This document shows, piece by piece, positions 35,649-45,508 of a stretch of 64,000 nucleotides of DNA. The notes below the pieces were generated by a model. It had not been told where the DNA came from. It saw only the letters and a list, made by a program, of their open reading frames with translations, and made no database searches. Each line of letters begins with the position of its first letter. Within the stretch, counting starts at the first letter, position 1. Origin of the DNA: Telmatospirillum sp. (lineage in GTDB: Bacteria; Pseudomonadota; Alphaproteobacteria; Rhodospirillales; Magnetospirillaceae). A program made the position numbers and the translations under genes. The stretch lies in NCBI GenBank assembly GCA_031291415.1, contig JARLJB010000145.1, positions 1 through 64,000 on the forward strand, read 5' to 3'.

Positions 35649-37145
35649 TCAGAAGGCTTTCTTCATGTCACCGGTTTCCCGGAAAGCCGTATGCCAGGAA
35701 AACGCCTTTTCCAGGACGTGCGGCGTCTGACCGCCACGCTTCAAGGCCTCTTTATAATAGTCGCGAAGAGCGTCCTTGAAATCAGGATGGACACAGTTGT
35801 CGATGACGACTTTCGCCCGCTCGCGCGGGGCCAGGCCACGCAGGTCGGCCAATCCCTGTTCGGTGATCAGGAGATCGACGTCATGCTCGGGATGGTCGAC
35901 GTGGGTCACCATCGGAACGATCGAGGAGATGGCGCCATTCTTGGCGATCGACTTGGTCACGAAGGTTGTCAGATAGGCGTTGCCGGCAAAATCGCCGGAA
36001 CCGCCGATGCCGTTCATCATGTGGGTCCCGCCCACGTGGGTGGAATTCACGTTGCCGTAAATGTCGGCTTCCAACGCCGTGTTGATGGCGATCAATCCGA
36101 GGCGGCGGATCACCTCGGGATGATTGCTGATCTCCTGCGGCCGCAGGACCATGTGTTTCTTATAGGTTTCGAAATTCGCGTAGAAGCGATCCCAGCAGGA
36201 TTGCGTCAGGGAATAAGCCGTCGCCGAGGCGAACACCAACTTACCGGTGTCGATAAGGTCGAACACGGAATCCTGAATGACCTCGGAATACATGGTGAGG
36301 TCATGGAACGGACAATCGGCGAAGCCGTGCAGCACCGCGTTGGCGATCGCGCCGACGCCGGACTGCAGCGGCGCCAGACGATTGGTCAGGCGGCCGACCT
36401 TGACCTCGTGCTTCAGGAACTCGATCAGATGACTGGCGATCGCCTTGGTATCGGCGTCGGGAGCCTCGAGCTTGACCGGATTGTCGCGCTTATCGGCAAT
36501 GACGATACCGGCGATCTTCGACGGATCGATGGGAATGTAGGTGGTGCCAACGCGGGAATCGGGCGAAACCACGGGGACCGGCTCGCGGGTCGGGCGATGT
36601 GTCGGAATATAGATGTCGTGGAGTCCTTCGAGACCCAGCGGCTGAGCGACGTTCAACTCGATGATGATCTTCTTGGCCAGAATGGCGAAACTGGCCGAGT
36701 TGCCCACCGAGGTGGTCGGGACGATACCACCGTTCTCGGTGATCGCAGTCGCATCGATGATCGCGATATCGATGCCGTTGATCTGATTGCTGCGCAGCAT
36801 CTCCACGGTTTCGGACAGATGCTGATCGACATACATCACTTCGCCGGCATTGATCGCCTTGCGCAGGGTCGGATCGCCCTGATAGGGCATGCGGCGGGCG
36901 AGCACCCCGGCCTTGGTCAGCGTGCTGTCGATTTCGTCGCTGACCGAAGCGCCGGTCAGCAGCGTGATCTTGATCTTCTCATGCTGGGCCCGCTCGGCCA
37001 GGGCCGGAGCCACGACCTTGGCATCGCCGGACTTCGTGAAACCCGACATGCCGATGGTCATGCCGTCACTAATCATTGCGGCCGCTGCCTGTGGGGAGAT
37101 GATCTTGCTCTCCAAGGAGGGCATACGGATACGGTCACGGTACAT
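35649..37145 (-). CDS. Succinyl-CoA:acyl-CoA (acetate/propionate) CoA-transferase
   Basis: 498-residue enzyme of the acetyl-CoA hydrolase/transferase family (class I CoA-transferase, succinate CoA-transferase subgroup). The CoA-thioester glutamate is E288 in MYSEVIQDS, preceded by the oxyanion loop LQSGVGAIANAVL. Members exchange CoA between succinate and acetyl- or propionyl-CoA. With the transcarboxylase 3.7 kb away it may be the propionyl-CoA:succinate step of the Wood-Werkman cycle; succinyl-CoA:acetate transfer is the alternative. ATG 37145 follows AAGGAA. Confidence 0.88.
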   Translation of the reverse strand: MYRDRIRMPSLESKIISPQAAAAMISDGMTIGMSGFTKSGDAKVVAPALAERAQHEKIKITLLTGASVSDEIDSTLTKAGVLARRMPYQGDPTLRKAINAGEVMYVDQHLSETVEMLRSNQINGIDIAIIDATAITENGGIVPTTSVGNSASFAILAKKIIIELNVAQPLGLEGLHDIYIPTHRPTREPVPVVSPDSRVGTTYIPIDPSKIAGIVIADKRDNPVKLEAPDADTKAIASHLIEFLKHEVKVGRLTNRLAPLQSGVGAIANAVLHGFADCPFHDLTMYSEVIQDSVFDLIDTGKLVFASATAYSLTQSCWDRFYANFETYKKHMVLRPQEISNHPEVIRRLGLIAINTALEADIYGNVNSTHVGGTHMMNGIGGSGDFAGNAYLTTFVTKSIAKNGAISSIVPMVTHVDHPEHDVDLLITEQGLADLRGLAPRERAKVVIDNCVHPDFKDALRDYYKEALKRGGQTPHVLEKAFSWHTAFRETGDMKKAF

Positions 37146-37384
37146 GCAAACGTTCCTTATTCCTGGATACAGAAAGGCAACGGTCCGCGGTCATGCGCGG
37201 TGCGTGCTTCGATAAAAGACCATACTTTTTTTCTGGATATTAAAACCAGACGCGATCCCTGACAAGTTTGTTCGCAACATCGTCGGCACAACCGTTACGC
37301 TACAAATGTCCGGCGATCGGATACGTCACTTTGAATGATGGTCTTGCGTCCCGCTCTGATCTCGGTCAAAGCGGCCATAAGTTC

Positions 37385-38638
37385 CTAGCCGCCCAGCAGC
37401 TCGCTGAACGGCAGGAAGGAAACCGTATCGCCGTGGGCGACGCCCTCCAGGTCCTCGGGCAGTTCGATCAGACCGGACGAGGCAACCATCGACGTGAAAA
37501 CCCCGGATCCCTCGTTGGGAAAACGACGGGTCCACACGCCTCCGTCGGCGCCTCGATAGAGCGAGCCTCGCAGCCACTCGCGCCGCCCGACTTTTTTGTC
37601 GAAGGAAAAATCGGCCCGCACCGGATAGCCTTCAATCGCTTGTGATACGACGCCGGCGATGGTTTGCAGCAACGGCCGGGCCAACATCAGAAATGTCACC
37701 ATGGCAGACACCGGGTTGCCGGGAAGACCGATGAAAGGAACCGAACCAACGCGTCCGAAAGCCAGCGGCTTGCCCGGTCGAATGGCAATTCTCCAGAAGT
37801 TGAGCGCCCCCAGCGCTTCGACAGCGGCCTTCACATGGTCTTCTTCCCCCATCGACACACCGCCGGTGGTCATGATCGCATCGACACCATCGGCAGCAGC
37901 CTTGGCCAAGGCATCGCGCAGCAGCACCTCGCGGTCGCGGATGATTCCCATGTAAAGCGGCTCGCAGCCCAACCGCTGCAGCAGTCCGTGCAGAACGAAG
38001 GCATTGCAGTTGACGATGGTTCCCGGTTCCGCCGGCTGACCGGGCTCCCGCACCTCGTCACCGGTTGCGAAAAAGGCGATCCGCGGCCGGCGCCGTACCG
38101 AAAGCTCGGCATAGCCGGCCGCCGCGGCATGACCGACATCTTGCGGCAACAAGCGCTTTCCGGCCGGCAGGATGATGTCGCCGGACAGGAAATCCTCGCC
38201 GGCCGGGCGCACATTGGCGCCGCGTTCGACTTGAGGAAGCCAGACGGAATCACCATCGAGTCGACAATTTTCCTGCGGAATGGCGGTGTCCGCGCCGTCG
38301 GGAATCGGAGCGCCGGTAAAGATCCGCAATGCCTCTCCCGGACGGACGGAACGCCCGAGCACCTGGCCGGCGGCGATACGTCCACCGATCGGCAGACGAA
38401 CTTCCGGAGCGACAAGATCGATGGCCCGCACGGCATAACCGTCCACGGCAGAGTTATCGGCCGGGGGAACGGTCCGCAAAGCCGAAAGACCACCGGCGAG
38501 CACCCGCCCCACCGCCTCGAACAACGGCACCGATTCAACGGCCTCGACCGGCCGCACCGCCGCCTGCAAAGCGGCAGTCGCCTCTGCGAAAGGCAGCATC
38601 TGTTTTGGAGGCGTGAAGGCATCGCAGTTGGCGCTCAT
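37385..38638 (-). CDS. moeA: Molybdopterin molybdotransferase MoeA, second copy
   Basis: 417-residue MoeA, which inserts molybdate into adenylylated molybdopterin. Motifs: VPPADNSAVDGYAV, IFTGAPIPDGADTAIPQE, GDEVREPGQPAEPGTIVNCN, MTTGGVSMGEEDHVK and GLPGNPVSAMVTF, followed by the C-terminal domain IV. Its start overlaps the mobB stop by 4 bp, so it is translated with mobB. It differs from the other MoeA at 39146, about as far apart as ordinary paralogs. Confidence 0.92.
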   Translation of the reverse strand: MSANCDAFTPPKQMLPFAEATAALQAAVRPVEAVESVPLFEAVGRVLAGGLSALRTVPPADNSAVDGYAVRAIDLVAPEVRLPIGGRIAAGQVLGRSVRPGEALRIFTGAPIPDGADTAIPQENCRLDGDSVWLPQVERGANVRPAGEDFLSGDIILPAGKRLLPQDVGHAAAAGYAELSVRRRPRIAFFATGDEVREPGQPAEPGTIVNCNAFVLHGLLQRLGCEPLYMGIIRDREVLLRDALAKAAADGVDAIMTTGGVSMGEEDHVKAAVEALGALNFWRIAIRPGKPLAFGRVGSVPFIGLPGNPVSAMVTFLMLARPLLQTIAGVVSQAIEGYPVRADFSFDKKVGRREWLRGSLYRGADGGVWTRRFPNEGSGVFTSMVASSGLIELPEDLEGVAHGDTVSFLPFSELLGG

Positions 38639-39135
38639 GATGCAAGTCCCGTTCTGGTCAAAATGAATTGGACGATGGCCGCCGGATCGGCGAGATCAAA
38701 CCGCGGCAAGGCCAGTCCTTCGAGAGGCTCGTCACTGGCGACAGCCACAATGCAGGGGTCTTGCGGCCACAGCATCGGCTTGCCAAGCGACGGTCGATGA
38801 ATTTCGATTTTGTCGTGTTGATATGCCTTGAACCCCTCGATCAGCAAGAGATCGACCGGAGTCATATGGGCCACGACCTCGTCGAAACTGGGGGCTGACG
38901 CCCCCCGCACCTCATGCATCAAAGCCCAGCGCGTGTCCGAGGTGATCAGCACTTCGGTTGCCCCGGCGTCACGGTGACGAAAGGAATCCTTGCCGGGCCG
39001 ATCAATGTCGAAGCTGTGATGGGCGTGCTTGACCGTCGAAACGAGCACGCCGCGCAGAGCAATCAGATGGACAAGTTTCACCAGCAGAGTGGTCTTGCCC
39101 GAACCACTCCAGCCAGCCAGACCGAATACCTTCAT
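38635..39135 (-). CDS. mobB: Molybdopterin-guanine dinucleotide biosynthesis protein MobB
   Basis: 166-residue P-loop GTPase that helps MobA form the guanine dinucleotide cofactor. Walker A is LAGWSGSGKTTLLVKL at the N-terminus, then STVKHAHHSFDIDRPGKDSFRHRDAGA and LLIEGFKAYQHDKIEIHR, all typical of MobB. ATG 39135 is 11 bp after the first moeA stop; the frame is open upstream to 39201. It sits between two moeA genes in one operon. Confidence 0.92.
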   Translation of the reverse strand: MKVFGLAGWSGSGKTTLLVKLVHLIALRGVLVSTVKHAHHSFDIDRPGKDSFRHRDAGATEVLITSDTRWALMHEVRGASAPSFDEVVAHMTPVDLLLIEGFKAYQHDKIEIHRPSLGKPMLWPQDPCIVAVASDEPLEGLALPRFDLADPAAIVQFILTRTGLAS

Positions 39136-39145
39136 AGCGGACAGT

Positions 39146-40405
39146 TCACCACTGGAGATCGGAGTAGGGAATGAAATCGACCATGTCACCGGGCGCGACA
39201 TGGCGAAGGTCCTCGCGGAGGTCTACCAGCCCATCGGTTTCGACCAGAGACGACAGGACATTGGATTCCTGCGACCGGAACAGATGCGCTTCCGGCTGGC
39301 CGTCAGCCCGCCTTTGCAGGGACACACGGATAAACTGGCGCCGAGGTTCGTTTTTATCGAAAGAAAAGGCGGCTTTGATGGGGAAACGCCATGGATGCAC
39401 CGGTTCGGCCACGGCTCCGGCCAGACGAAGAATCACCGGCCGGGCGACCATCATGAAGGTCACTTGGCTTGCCACCGGATTTCCCGGCAGCCCCACGAAC
39501 GCCGCCTTGCCGACATGGCCGAGCGCCGTCGGCTTGCCGGGTTTGATCGCCAATCGCCAAAGATGGATGGCCCCAAGCGAATCGACGGCGGCCTTCACAT
39601 GGTCTTCCTCCCCCATCGACACACCGCCGGACGTGATCAAAAGATCATAGCGTTCCGATGCCGACGCCAGACGTTGCCGGGTCAAATCCAACCGATCGGG
39701 AATATTGCCGAGATCCTCGGCGTCGCACCCCAACCCGCGAACCATCGCCACGATGCCCTGGCGGTTGCAACCGTAGACAGCCCCCTCGGGCAGCGGGTTG
39801 CCCGGATCGACCAGTTCGTCGCCGGTCGAAAAGACTCCGACCTTGAGACGCCGATAGACCGACAGCGTGGTCCGCCCGACCGACGCCGCCATCGCTATGT
39901 CCTGTGGCCGCAAGCGCCTGCCCTGGTGCAAGACGACGGCGCCGGCAGAAATGTCGAGCCCGGCCGGCCGGACCCAGCTGCCACGCACGACACCCTCCGG
40001 CAGCTCCAGCATTTCGCCCTCGACACGACAGTCTTCCTGCATGACAACCGTATCGAAGGCCGGCGGCACGGGCGCCCCAGTGAAAATTCTCGCGGCCTCG
40101 CCCCGTCCGAATGGGCCATGATGGACATGGCCGGCGGCGATCCGCCCGGTAACGCGGAGAGCAGCCGGCTGTCCAGGTGACGGCAAGTCATCGAACGCGA
40201 AGGCAAAACCGTCCATCGCCGAGCAGGCAAAAGGCGGGTTCGTCACCGGCGAAACGACATCCTCGGCAAGCACGCGATGACCGGCATCGGCGGCCGGAAC
40301 CTGCTCGATCGGAACAACGGGCTCCAGGCGTTCGGTCAGGAAGACCATTGCCTGATCGAGAGGGATGAGGGCCTCGGGGGCCCGGAAGCAATCTTGTAGG
40401 CTCAT
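39146..40405 (-). CDS. moeA: Molybdopterin molybdotransferase MoeA, first copy
   Basis: 419-residue MoeA, first gene of a moeA-mobB-moeA operon. Motifs: NPPFACSAMDGFAFAF (where typical MoeA reads NSAMDGYA), IFTGAPVPPAFDTVVMQED, STGDELVDPGNPLPEGAVYGCN, ITSGGVSMGEEDHVKAAV and GLPGNPVASQVTF. ATG 40405 is supported by the family N-terminus (SLQDCF...LIPLDQAMVFL); the open frame extends 52 codons upstream through the hairpin region, which argues against that. Two MoeA proteins may divide molybdate and tungstate insertion or different cofactor forms (inference). Confidence 0.92.
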   Translation of the reverse strand: MSLQDCFRAPEALIPLDQAMVFLTERLEPVVPIEQVPAADAGHRVLAEDVVSPVTNPPFACSAMDGFAFAFDDLPSPGQPAALRVTGRIAAGHVHHGPFGRGEAARIFTGAPVPPAFDTVVMQEDCRVEGEMLELPEGVVRGSWVRPAGLDISAGAVVLHQGRRLRPQDIAMAASVGRTTLSVYRRLKVGVFSTGDELVDPGNPLPEGAVYGCNRQGIVAMVRGLGCDAEDLGNIPDRLDLTRQRLASASERYDLLITSGGVSMGEEDHVKAAVDSLGAIHLWRLAIKPGKPTALGHVGKAAFVGLPGNPVASQVTFMMVARPVILRLAGAVAEPVHPWRFPIKAAFSFDKNEPRRQFIRVSLQRRADGQPEAHLFRSQESNVLSSLVETDGLVDLREDLRHVAPGDMVDFIPYSDLQW

Positions 40406-40443
40406 GGCGACGCAGCTTACTCGGAAATCGTCACCGGTAGAAG

Positions 40444-40473
40444 CCAGGGCAATCGGAAACCCGATTGCCCTGG
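40444..40473. repeat. REP-like hairpin between glpT and moeA
   Basis: CCAGGGCAATCGG (40444-40456) pairs perfectly with CCGATTGCCCTGG (40461-40473) around AAAC. On the plus strand TATTTTT follows. The 15-mer ACCCGATTGCCCTGG is repeated at 49709-49723 in a similar palindrome, so this is a dispersed element. Confidence 0.6.
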
Positions 40474-40480
40474 TATTTTT

Positions 40481-40511
40481 CCGGCCGCCGGGGAATTGCC
40501 CCGGCGGCCGG
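40481..40511 (-). terminator. GC-rich hairpin after glpT
   Basis: CCGGCCGCCGGGG (40481-40493) pairs perfectly with CCCCGGCGGCCGG (40499-40511). It lies 47 bp after the glpT stop. On the minus strand the tail is AAAAATACC rather than a T-run, so it is not a classical intrinsic terminator. Confidence 0.5.
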
Positions 40512-40557
40512 CCGATGATGATTTCAGGGTGCGGGGCGGTTATTTCGCGCCGGATCC

Positions 40558-41904
40558 TCACGCCGCCTGACGGCGAGCCGCGGCTTCCTTGTCATGACGA
40601 AGGGTGGGTAGGATACAGAGTATGGCCAGCACGCAAGATCCGACCTGCAGCATGAAACCGCCGTCCCAGCCGAACCAGTCCACCGTATAACCGACCAGGG
40701 CATTGGCCGCCACCGATCCACCGAGATACCCGAACAAGCCGGTAAAGCCGGCAGCCGTTCCGGCCGCCTTTTTCGGCACAAGTTCAAGTGCCTGCAAACC
40801 AATCAGCATGACCGGTCCATAGACCAGGAAGCCAACCGCGACGAGGGCTGCCATGTCGATCCCCGGATTGCCCGGCGGGTTGAACCAGTAGACGAGGACG
40901 GCGACGGTAACCAGGGACATGAACAGAATACCGACGATCCCGCGGCGCCCCTGGAAAAAGCGGTCGGAGACCCAACCGCAAAGAATCGTCCCGGGAATGC
41001 CAGCCCACTCGTAGAGAAAATAGGCCCAAGATGATTTATCGACACTGAAGTGCTTGACTTCTTTCAGATAGGTCGGCGCCCAATCGAGAACTCCATAGCG
41101 AATAAGATAGACAAATATGTTCGCGATGGCGATCCACCACAACAATTTGTTGTGCAGAATATATTCTACGAATATCTCTTTCGCCGAAAATTCTTTTTCA
41201 TTCTTCTCGCTATATCCTTGAGGATAGTCATTCCGATATTCCTCGATTGGCGGCAACCCCATCGACTGCGGCGTGTCGCGAATGGTCAGAATGGCGAAGG
41301 CGGCAATGGCCAAGGCGACGGCCGCCGGCACATAGAAGGCCGCATGCCAGTCGTTGAACCAACCGAGCCCTAACAGAAAGAGCGGACCGATCATCCCACC
41401 GCCGACGTTATGGGCGATGTTCCACACCGAAACGATACTGCCGCGTTCCTTCTGCGACCACCAATGGACCATGATACGGCCACAGGGCGGCCAGCCCATT
41501 CCCTGAAACCAGCCATTGCAGAACAGCAAAACGAACATGATGGTGATACTTGAGGTCGCCCACGGCACCAGCCCCAGGATGAATCCCACCCCGGCCGACA
41601 TGGCAAGCCCGAAGGCCAGGAAGAAACGGGCATTCGATCGATCGGAGACATTGCCCATCAGAAACTTCGACAAACCATAGGCGATCGAGACACCCGAGAG
41701 GGCGACACCCAAGCTACCGCGCGAAAATCCTTTTTCGACGAGATACGGCATCGCCATGTTGAAGTTTAGTCTGACGAGGTAGAATCCAGCATAACCGATG
41801 AATATTCCAAAGAATATCTGCCATCTAAGCCGCTTATATTCTCCAGGAATCAATTCATCGGCCAGCCGAGGCAAATGAGCCGGCGGCCTTAGAAAATCGA
41901 ACAT
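40558..41904 (-). CDS. glpT: Glycerol-3-phosphate transporter (GlpT, OPA family)
   Basis: 448-residue, twelve-helix organophosphate:phosphate antiporter. It starts [14 protein letters not shown] and continues [41 protein letters not shown] and [19 protein letters not shown]; all fit GlpT (452 residues in E. coli), including the conserved arginines of the phosphate site. ATG 41904 is preceded by GGAGGGAGGAG; the frame opens 32 codons further. No glp operon genes adjoin it. It imports glycerol-3-phosphate, and probably also takes up fosfomycin, as in other bacteria. Confidence 0.88.
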   Translation of the reverse strand: MFDFLRPPAHLPRLADELIPGEYKRLRWQIFFGIFIGYAGFYLVRLNFNMAMPYLVEKGFSRGSLGVALSGVSIAYGLSKFLMGNVSDRSNARFFLAFGLAMSAGVGFILGLVPWATSSITIMFVLLFCNGWFQGMGWPPCGRIMVHWWSQKERGSIVSVWNIAHNVGGGMIGPLFLLGLGWFNDWHAAFYVPAAVALAIAAFAILTIRDTPQSMGLPPIEEYRNDYPQGYSEKNEKEFSAKEIFVEYILHNKLLWWIAIANIFVYLIRYGVLDWAPTYLKEVKHFSVDKSSWAYFLYEWAGIPGTILCGWVSDRFFQGRRGIVGILFMSLVTVAVLVYWFNPPGNPGIDMAALVAVGFLVYGPVMLIGLQALELVPKKAAGTAAGFTGLFGYLGGSVAANALVGYTVDWFGWDGGFMLQVGSCVLAILCILPTLRHDKEAAARRQAA

Positions 41905-42185
41905 GATACTCCTCCCTCCTCTTACTCTTTCCTGCTTATGACTTTTTATTGCCCCATACGGGGACGACCGTTGGGACGGGCAACACCCGGAAGCCTGCAA
42001 AACGGTTCGCTTCCCGCGTGCCGATCACCCTAGCATAAACAGTTTGTGAAAATAACGAATAGGTATGAAAAAAAACGAACATGCCATTCGAACATGCAGT
42101 TTCGGTCGACCGGCGCTTGCCGCAGCCGACGAAACAACGATACTAAGGTGCCAGCCGCCAGCTTCGAGGAATCACCTGAACGATC

Positions 42186-44015
42186 ATGCGATTTACCAGC
42201 GACGCCCGAAAGGAACGCCTCCTTCGCTTGATCAGACCGGGCGCCAATCTCCTTGTTCGTCACAGGCTCCGTGGCAGCCAGGGTACCCTGATTGCATTCT
42301 GTGCCTGTTTGGGGGCGGCCGTCGGCATCGTGGTCGTGGCATTACACGCGGCGGTGTCCTGGCTCCACATCATCGATTTTGGCCTTCCGCCGGACCACTA
42401 CCTCAGCGCCGGCCTCGATATCGAGCTGATCCGCCTGGCCATCGTGCCAACTTTAGGCGGCATTCTCCTCGCGCTGCTCCCGCTGCTCGACCGACGCTCA
42501 CGGCACCGGGAAATTGTCGATCCCATCGAGGCAAACGCCTTGTATGGCGGCAGGATGTCATTCGTCGACAGCCTCCGACTGGTTGCGGCCACGGTGATTT
42601 CCAATGCGTCCGGCGCGTCCCTGGGCATGGAGGCGGCCTATAGTCAGATCGGCTCAGGTCTGCTGTCCAGCGTCGGCCAATGGCTGCGCCTGAGGCGCGC
42701 CGACCTCAGGGTCTTCGTCGCGGCCGGCGCCGCAGCGGCCATTGCCGCCGCCTTCAACGCCCCGCTGGCCGGCGCCTTCTACGCCTATGAGCTGGTACTG
42801 GGCAGCTACAGTCCCGGCGCCTTGGCCCAGGTCGCGACGGCGGCACTGACCGGTACGGTGGTGATGCGTCTAACCGCCGGTGCCGCCCCGATCTTTCTGG
42901 TTCACCAGCCATCGGCCGGGTTGCATCCATGGGATTATCCGCTGTTCGCGCTTCTGGGGGTCGGCGCCGCCGTCATCGGAATCGCCACCATGCGGGCGGC
43001 GACCGGCTGCGAACAGGCGCTGGCCCGCCTCAAGATCCCGCCATGGCTCCGACCTGCCATCGGCGGCGCCCTTCTCAGTCTGATCGCAGTTGCTTTTCCG
43101 CAAGTCCTGGGCAGCGGCCATGGCGGCATTCAACTGTTGTTCGACGGATCGGCGCTGCTGCCTCCCCTCGTCCTGCTGCTCCTGGCCAAGCTGGCCGGAT
43201 CGGCCATCTCCATCGGCACCGGATTCCGGGGCGGCTTGTTCAGCTCATCGCTGTTTCTCGGCTGCCTTTACGGTGCCTCGCTGTCGCAAGCGGCGCTTTT
43301 TTTCGGCCCATGGCTGGCCTCCCAGCAGGACATGTTCCTGCTGGTCGGCATGGGAGCCGTCGCCGCCTCGATCGTCGGGGCGCCAGTCACCATGGTGCTG
43401 CTGGTTCTCGAAGTGACCGGCGACTACGAAGTGGCCTTGGGCGTGTTGGCCGGCGTCATTACCGCGGCCACCATCACCCGCTACAACTTCGGCTATTCCT
43501 TTGCCACGTGGCGGTTTCATCAACGCGGCAAACTGATTCGCGGAGCCCATGACGTCGGTTGGGTCTCCAATCTTTCGGCCGGCCGGATGGCGCGCAGCGA
43601 CGCCAAGACGGTGACGACCGACACCCCCCTGCTCCGGTTGCGCGAACAAGTGCCGCTGGGCAGCCGCAGCCATGTCTATGCGGTGGACGACAAGGGCTGT
43701 TATGCCGGACTCATCGAAATGGCCATAGCCCATGACCCGGACATCGACGATGCGGCAGCCGGTCTGGTCGCCGGCGATCTGGCGCGTGGACGAGAGTCCT
43801 TTCTCCTGCCGGAAATGGATGTTCGGGCAGTCCTTACCCGCTTCGAGGAAACGGAAAAGGAAGCCCTCCCGGTCCTGGCCGGCGCCGATGACCGGCGGAT
43901 CATCGGTTATGTCAGCGAAGCCTATGCGCTTCGCCGTTACAGCCAGGAACTGGAACGCCATCACAACGAACAGGTTAGCGAGCGGGACTTATTCGGCTCG
44001 GGGCCTGAACGATAA
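42186..44015 (+). CDS. CLC-family chloride channel/transporter with C-terminal CBS region
   Basis: 609-residue membrane protein. The CLC core covers residues about 25-450: the gating-glutamate motif reads GMEAAYSQIG instead of GREGPTVQIG, AAFNAPLAGAFYAYEL matches the FNAPLAG segment, and GTGFRGGLFSSSLFLG replaces GxFxP. The usual GSGIP serine motif near the N-terminus is not evident (VDPIEANALYGG). Residues 460-609 look like a pair of CBS domains. ATG 42186. The glutamate suggests proton coupling may survive while anion selectivity may differ. No operon partners. Confidence 0.85.
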   Translation: MRFTSDARKERLLRLIRPGANLLVRHRLRGSQGTLIAFCACLGAAVGIVVVALHAAVSWLHIIDFGLPPDHYLSAGLDIELIRLAIVPTLGGILLALLPLLDRRSRHREIVDPIEANALYGGRMSFVDSLRLVAATVISNASGASLGMEAAYSQIGSGLLSSVGQWLRLRRADLRVFVAAGAAAAIAAAFNAPLAGAFYAYELVLGSYSPGALAQVATAALTGTVVMRLTAGAAPIFLVHQPSAGLHPWDYPLFALLGVGAAVIGIATMRAATGCEQALARLKIPPWLRPAIGGALLSLIAVAFPQVLGSGHGGIQLLFDGSALLPPLVLLLLAKLAGSAISIGTGFRGGLFSSSLFLGCLYGASLSQAALFFGPWLASQQDMFLLVGMGAVAASIVGAPVTMVLLVLEVTGDYEVALGVLAGVITAATITRYNFGYSFATWRFHQRGKLIRGAHDVGWVSNLSAGRMARSDAKTVTTDTPLLRLREQVPLGSRSHVYAVDDKGCYAGLIEMAIAHDPDIDDAAAGLVAGDLARGRESFLLPEMDVRAVLTRFEETEKEALPVLAGADDRRIIGYVSEAYALRRYSQELERHHNEQVSERDLFGSGPER

Positions 44016-44207
44016 GTCTCACAAAATCTAGAGGACCGACTGCGATAGGAAGAGTTGAGAATTTCTAAAATTATTATCTTATTATCGAATGAAAACCTAA
44101 AATTGTCCAGGCTGTCCGACCAATATTCTTGTACATGGCAATGACTACGTTATCATGCCGCCGTAGGGGAGCGGGTTGCACTGCACCGTTACTTTTCGGA
44201 GGAAATG

Positions 44208-45476
44208 ATGGGGAAAATAAGGGGGTTACGGTGGTGGATCGTTGCGATGATCTGCCTGGGCACCGTCACGAATTACATCGACCGCAGTTCTCTCGGTGTT
44301 CTGGCGCCGACGCTCAAGCAGCTTTGGAACATGAGCAGCCAGGAATATTCCTATGTCGATGCGTCGTTTCGCATCTGTTACACGATCATGCAGCCGGTCT
44401 GCGGCTACATTCTTGACCTAATCGGCATAAAGTTCGGTTTCTCCTTGCTTGCCTTGTGTTGGTCGCTTGCCAGCATGGCCTGCGGATTGGCGACGGGATG
44501 GGCCTCGCTGGCCATCTTCCGTGGTGCGCTGGGATGCGCCGAAGCCTCCGTCTTTCCCTGCAGCATCAAGTCAATTTCCCAATGGTTCCCGAAGAGCGAA
44601 CGATCTTTGGCAGTCGGCATATTCAATGCCGGAACCTCGGTCGGAGGCATGCTTGCCCCTCCTTTGGTTATCTTTCTGATGTTGAGCTATAGCTGGCAGT
44701 TGGCCTTCGTCGTATCGGGCAGCATCGGCATCGTGTGGACCGCTCTGTGGTTCTTCTTCTATCAGCCACCGGAAAAACATCCGTCCATCACGTCCGAGGA
44801 AATGGCACTGATCAAGGCCGGGCAGGAAGCCGTTGCTCCGGCCACCAGCAGAGCCCGCCCGTCGATGCTGCGGATCGTCTCGACCCGCAAGTTTTGGGCA
44901 ATTGCCTTGCCGCGCGGATTAGCCGAACCGGCCAGCGCCATTCTGTTCGCCTGGATGCCGCTCTATCTCTACCAGGTTCATCATTTTAACGTAAAAGATC
45001 TGGCCATGTTCGGCTGGATGCCCTTCGTGTTTGCCGACCTCGGCAGCGTGCTGGGCGGCTACGTCTCGATGTTCCTGATGAAGCACTGCAGTTTCCGGGT
45101 GAACAACTCGCGCATCGCCGGTGTCGGCATCGGTGCGGTGCTGATGAGCATCACGTCCTGCATCGGGCTGATCTCCAATCCAGCGGTGGCCATCGTCCTG
45201 TTGTGCATCGGTGGATTCGCACACATGATGATTTCTGTTCTTCTAAATACATTGAGCGCCGACGTTTTCACGCAGAACGAGGTGGGAACAGCCAATGGCC
45301 TGACAGGAATGGTGACCTGGCTGGCTGGTACGGCGTTTACGCTGACGGTGGGGGCATTGGTCGATTCCATCGGCTACGGGCCGTTGCTGGCCTGCCTCGG
45401 CATATTCGATATCCTGGGCACTCTGATCGTCTTCGCCTGGCTGCGTGATCGCGGTCCAGCCCCGGCGCTTGGCTGA
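44208..45476 (+). CDS. MFS transporter, ACS family
   Basis: 422-residue, twelve-helix importer. GTVTNYIDRSSLGVLAPTLKQLW in helix 1 and its loop, and GALGCAEASVFPCSIKSISQWF, are typical of the hexuronate/glucarate branch (ExuT/GudP) of anion:cation symporters. Two adjacent ATGs exist; 44208 lies 5 bases after GGAGG (44198-44202) and is preferred to 44205. It stands alone between a CLC gene and a repeat. A sugar-acid substrate is inferred from the family only. Confidence 0.85.
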   Translation: MGKIRGLRWWIVAMICLGTVTNYIDRSSLGVLAPTLKQLWNMSSQEYSYVDASFRICYTIMQPVCGYILDLIGIKFGFSLLALCWSLASMACGLATGWASLAIFRGALGCAEASVFPCSIKSISQWFPKSERSLAVGIFNAGTSVGGMLAPPLVIFLMLSYSWQLAFVVSGSIGIVWTALWFFFYQPPEKHPSITSEEMALIKAGQEAVAPATSRARPSMLRIVSTRKFWAIALPRGLAEPASAILFAWMPLYLYQVHHFNVKDLAMFGWMPFVFADLGSVLGGYVSMFLMKHCSFRVNNSRIAGVGIGAVLMSITSCIGLISNPAVAIVLLCIGGFAHMMISVLLNTLSADVFTQNEVGTANGLTGMVTWLAGTAFTLTVGALVDSIGYGPLLACLGIFDILGTLIVFAWLRDRGPAPALG

Positions 45477-45508
45477 ACGGCCATCGCGTAGCCAGCGGTT
45501 TGAATATA

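Noticed and set aside
35691-37262. A 523-codon plus-strand frame over the CoA-transferase gene
   Set aside because: It is almost exactly antisense to the recognised enzyme; long antisense frames are expected at this GC content.
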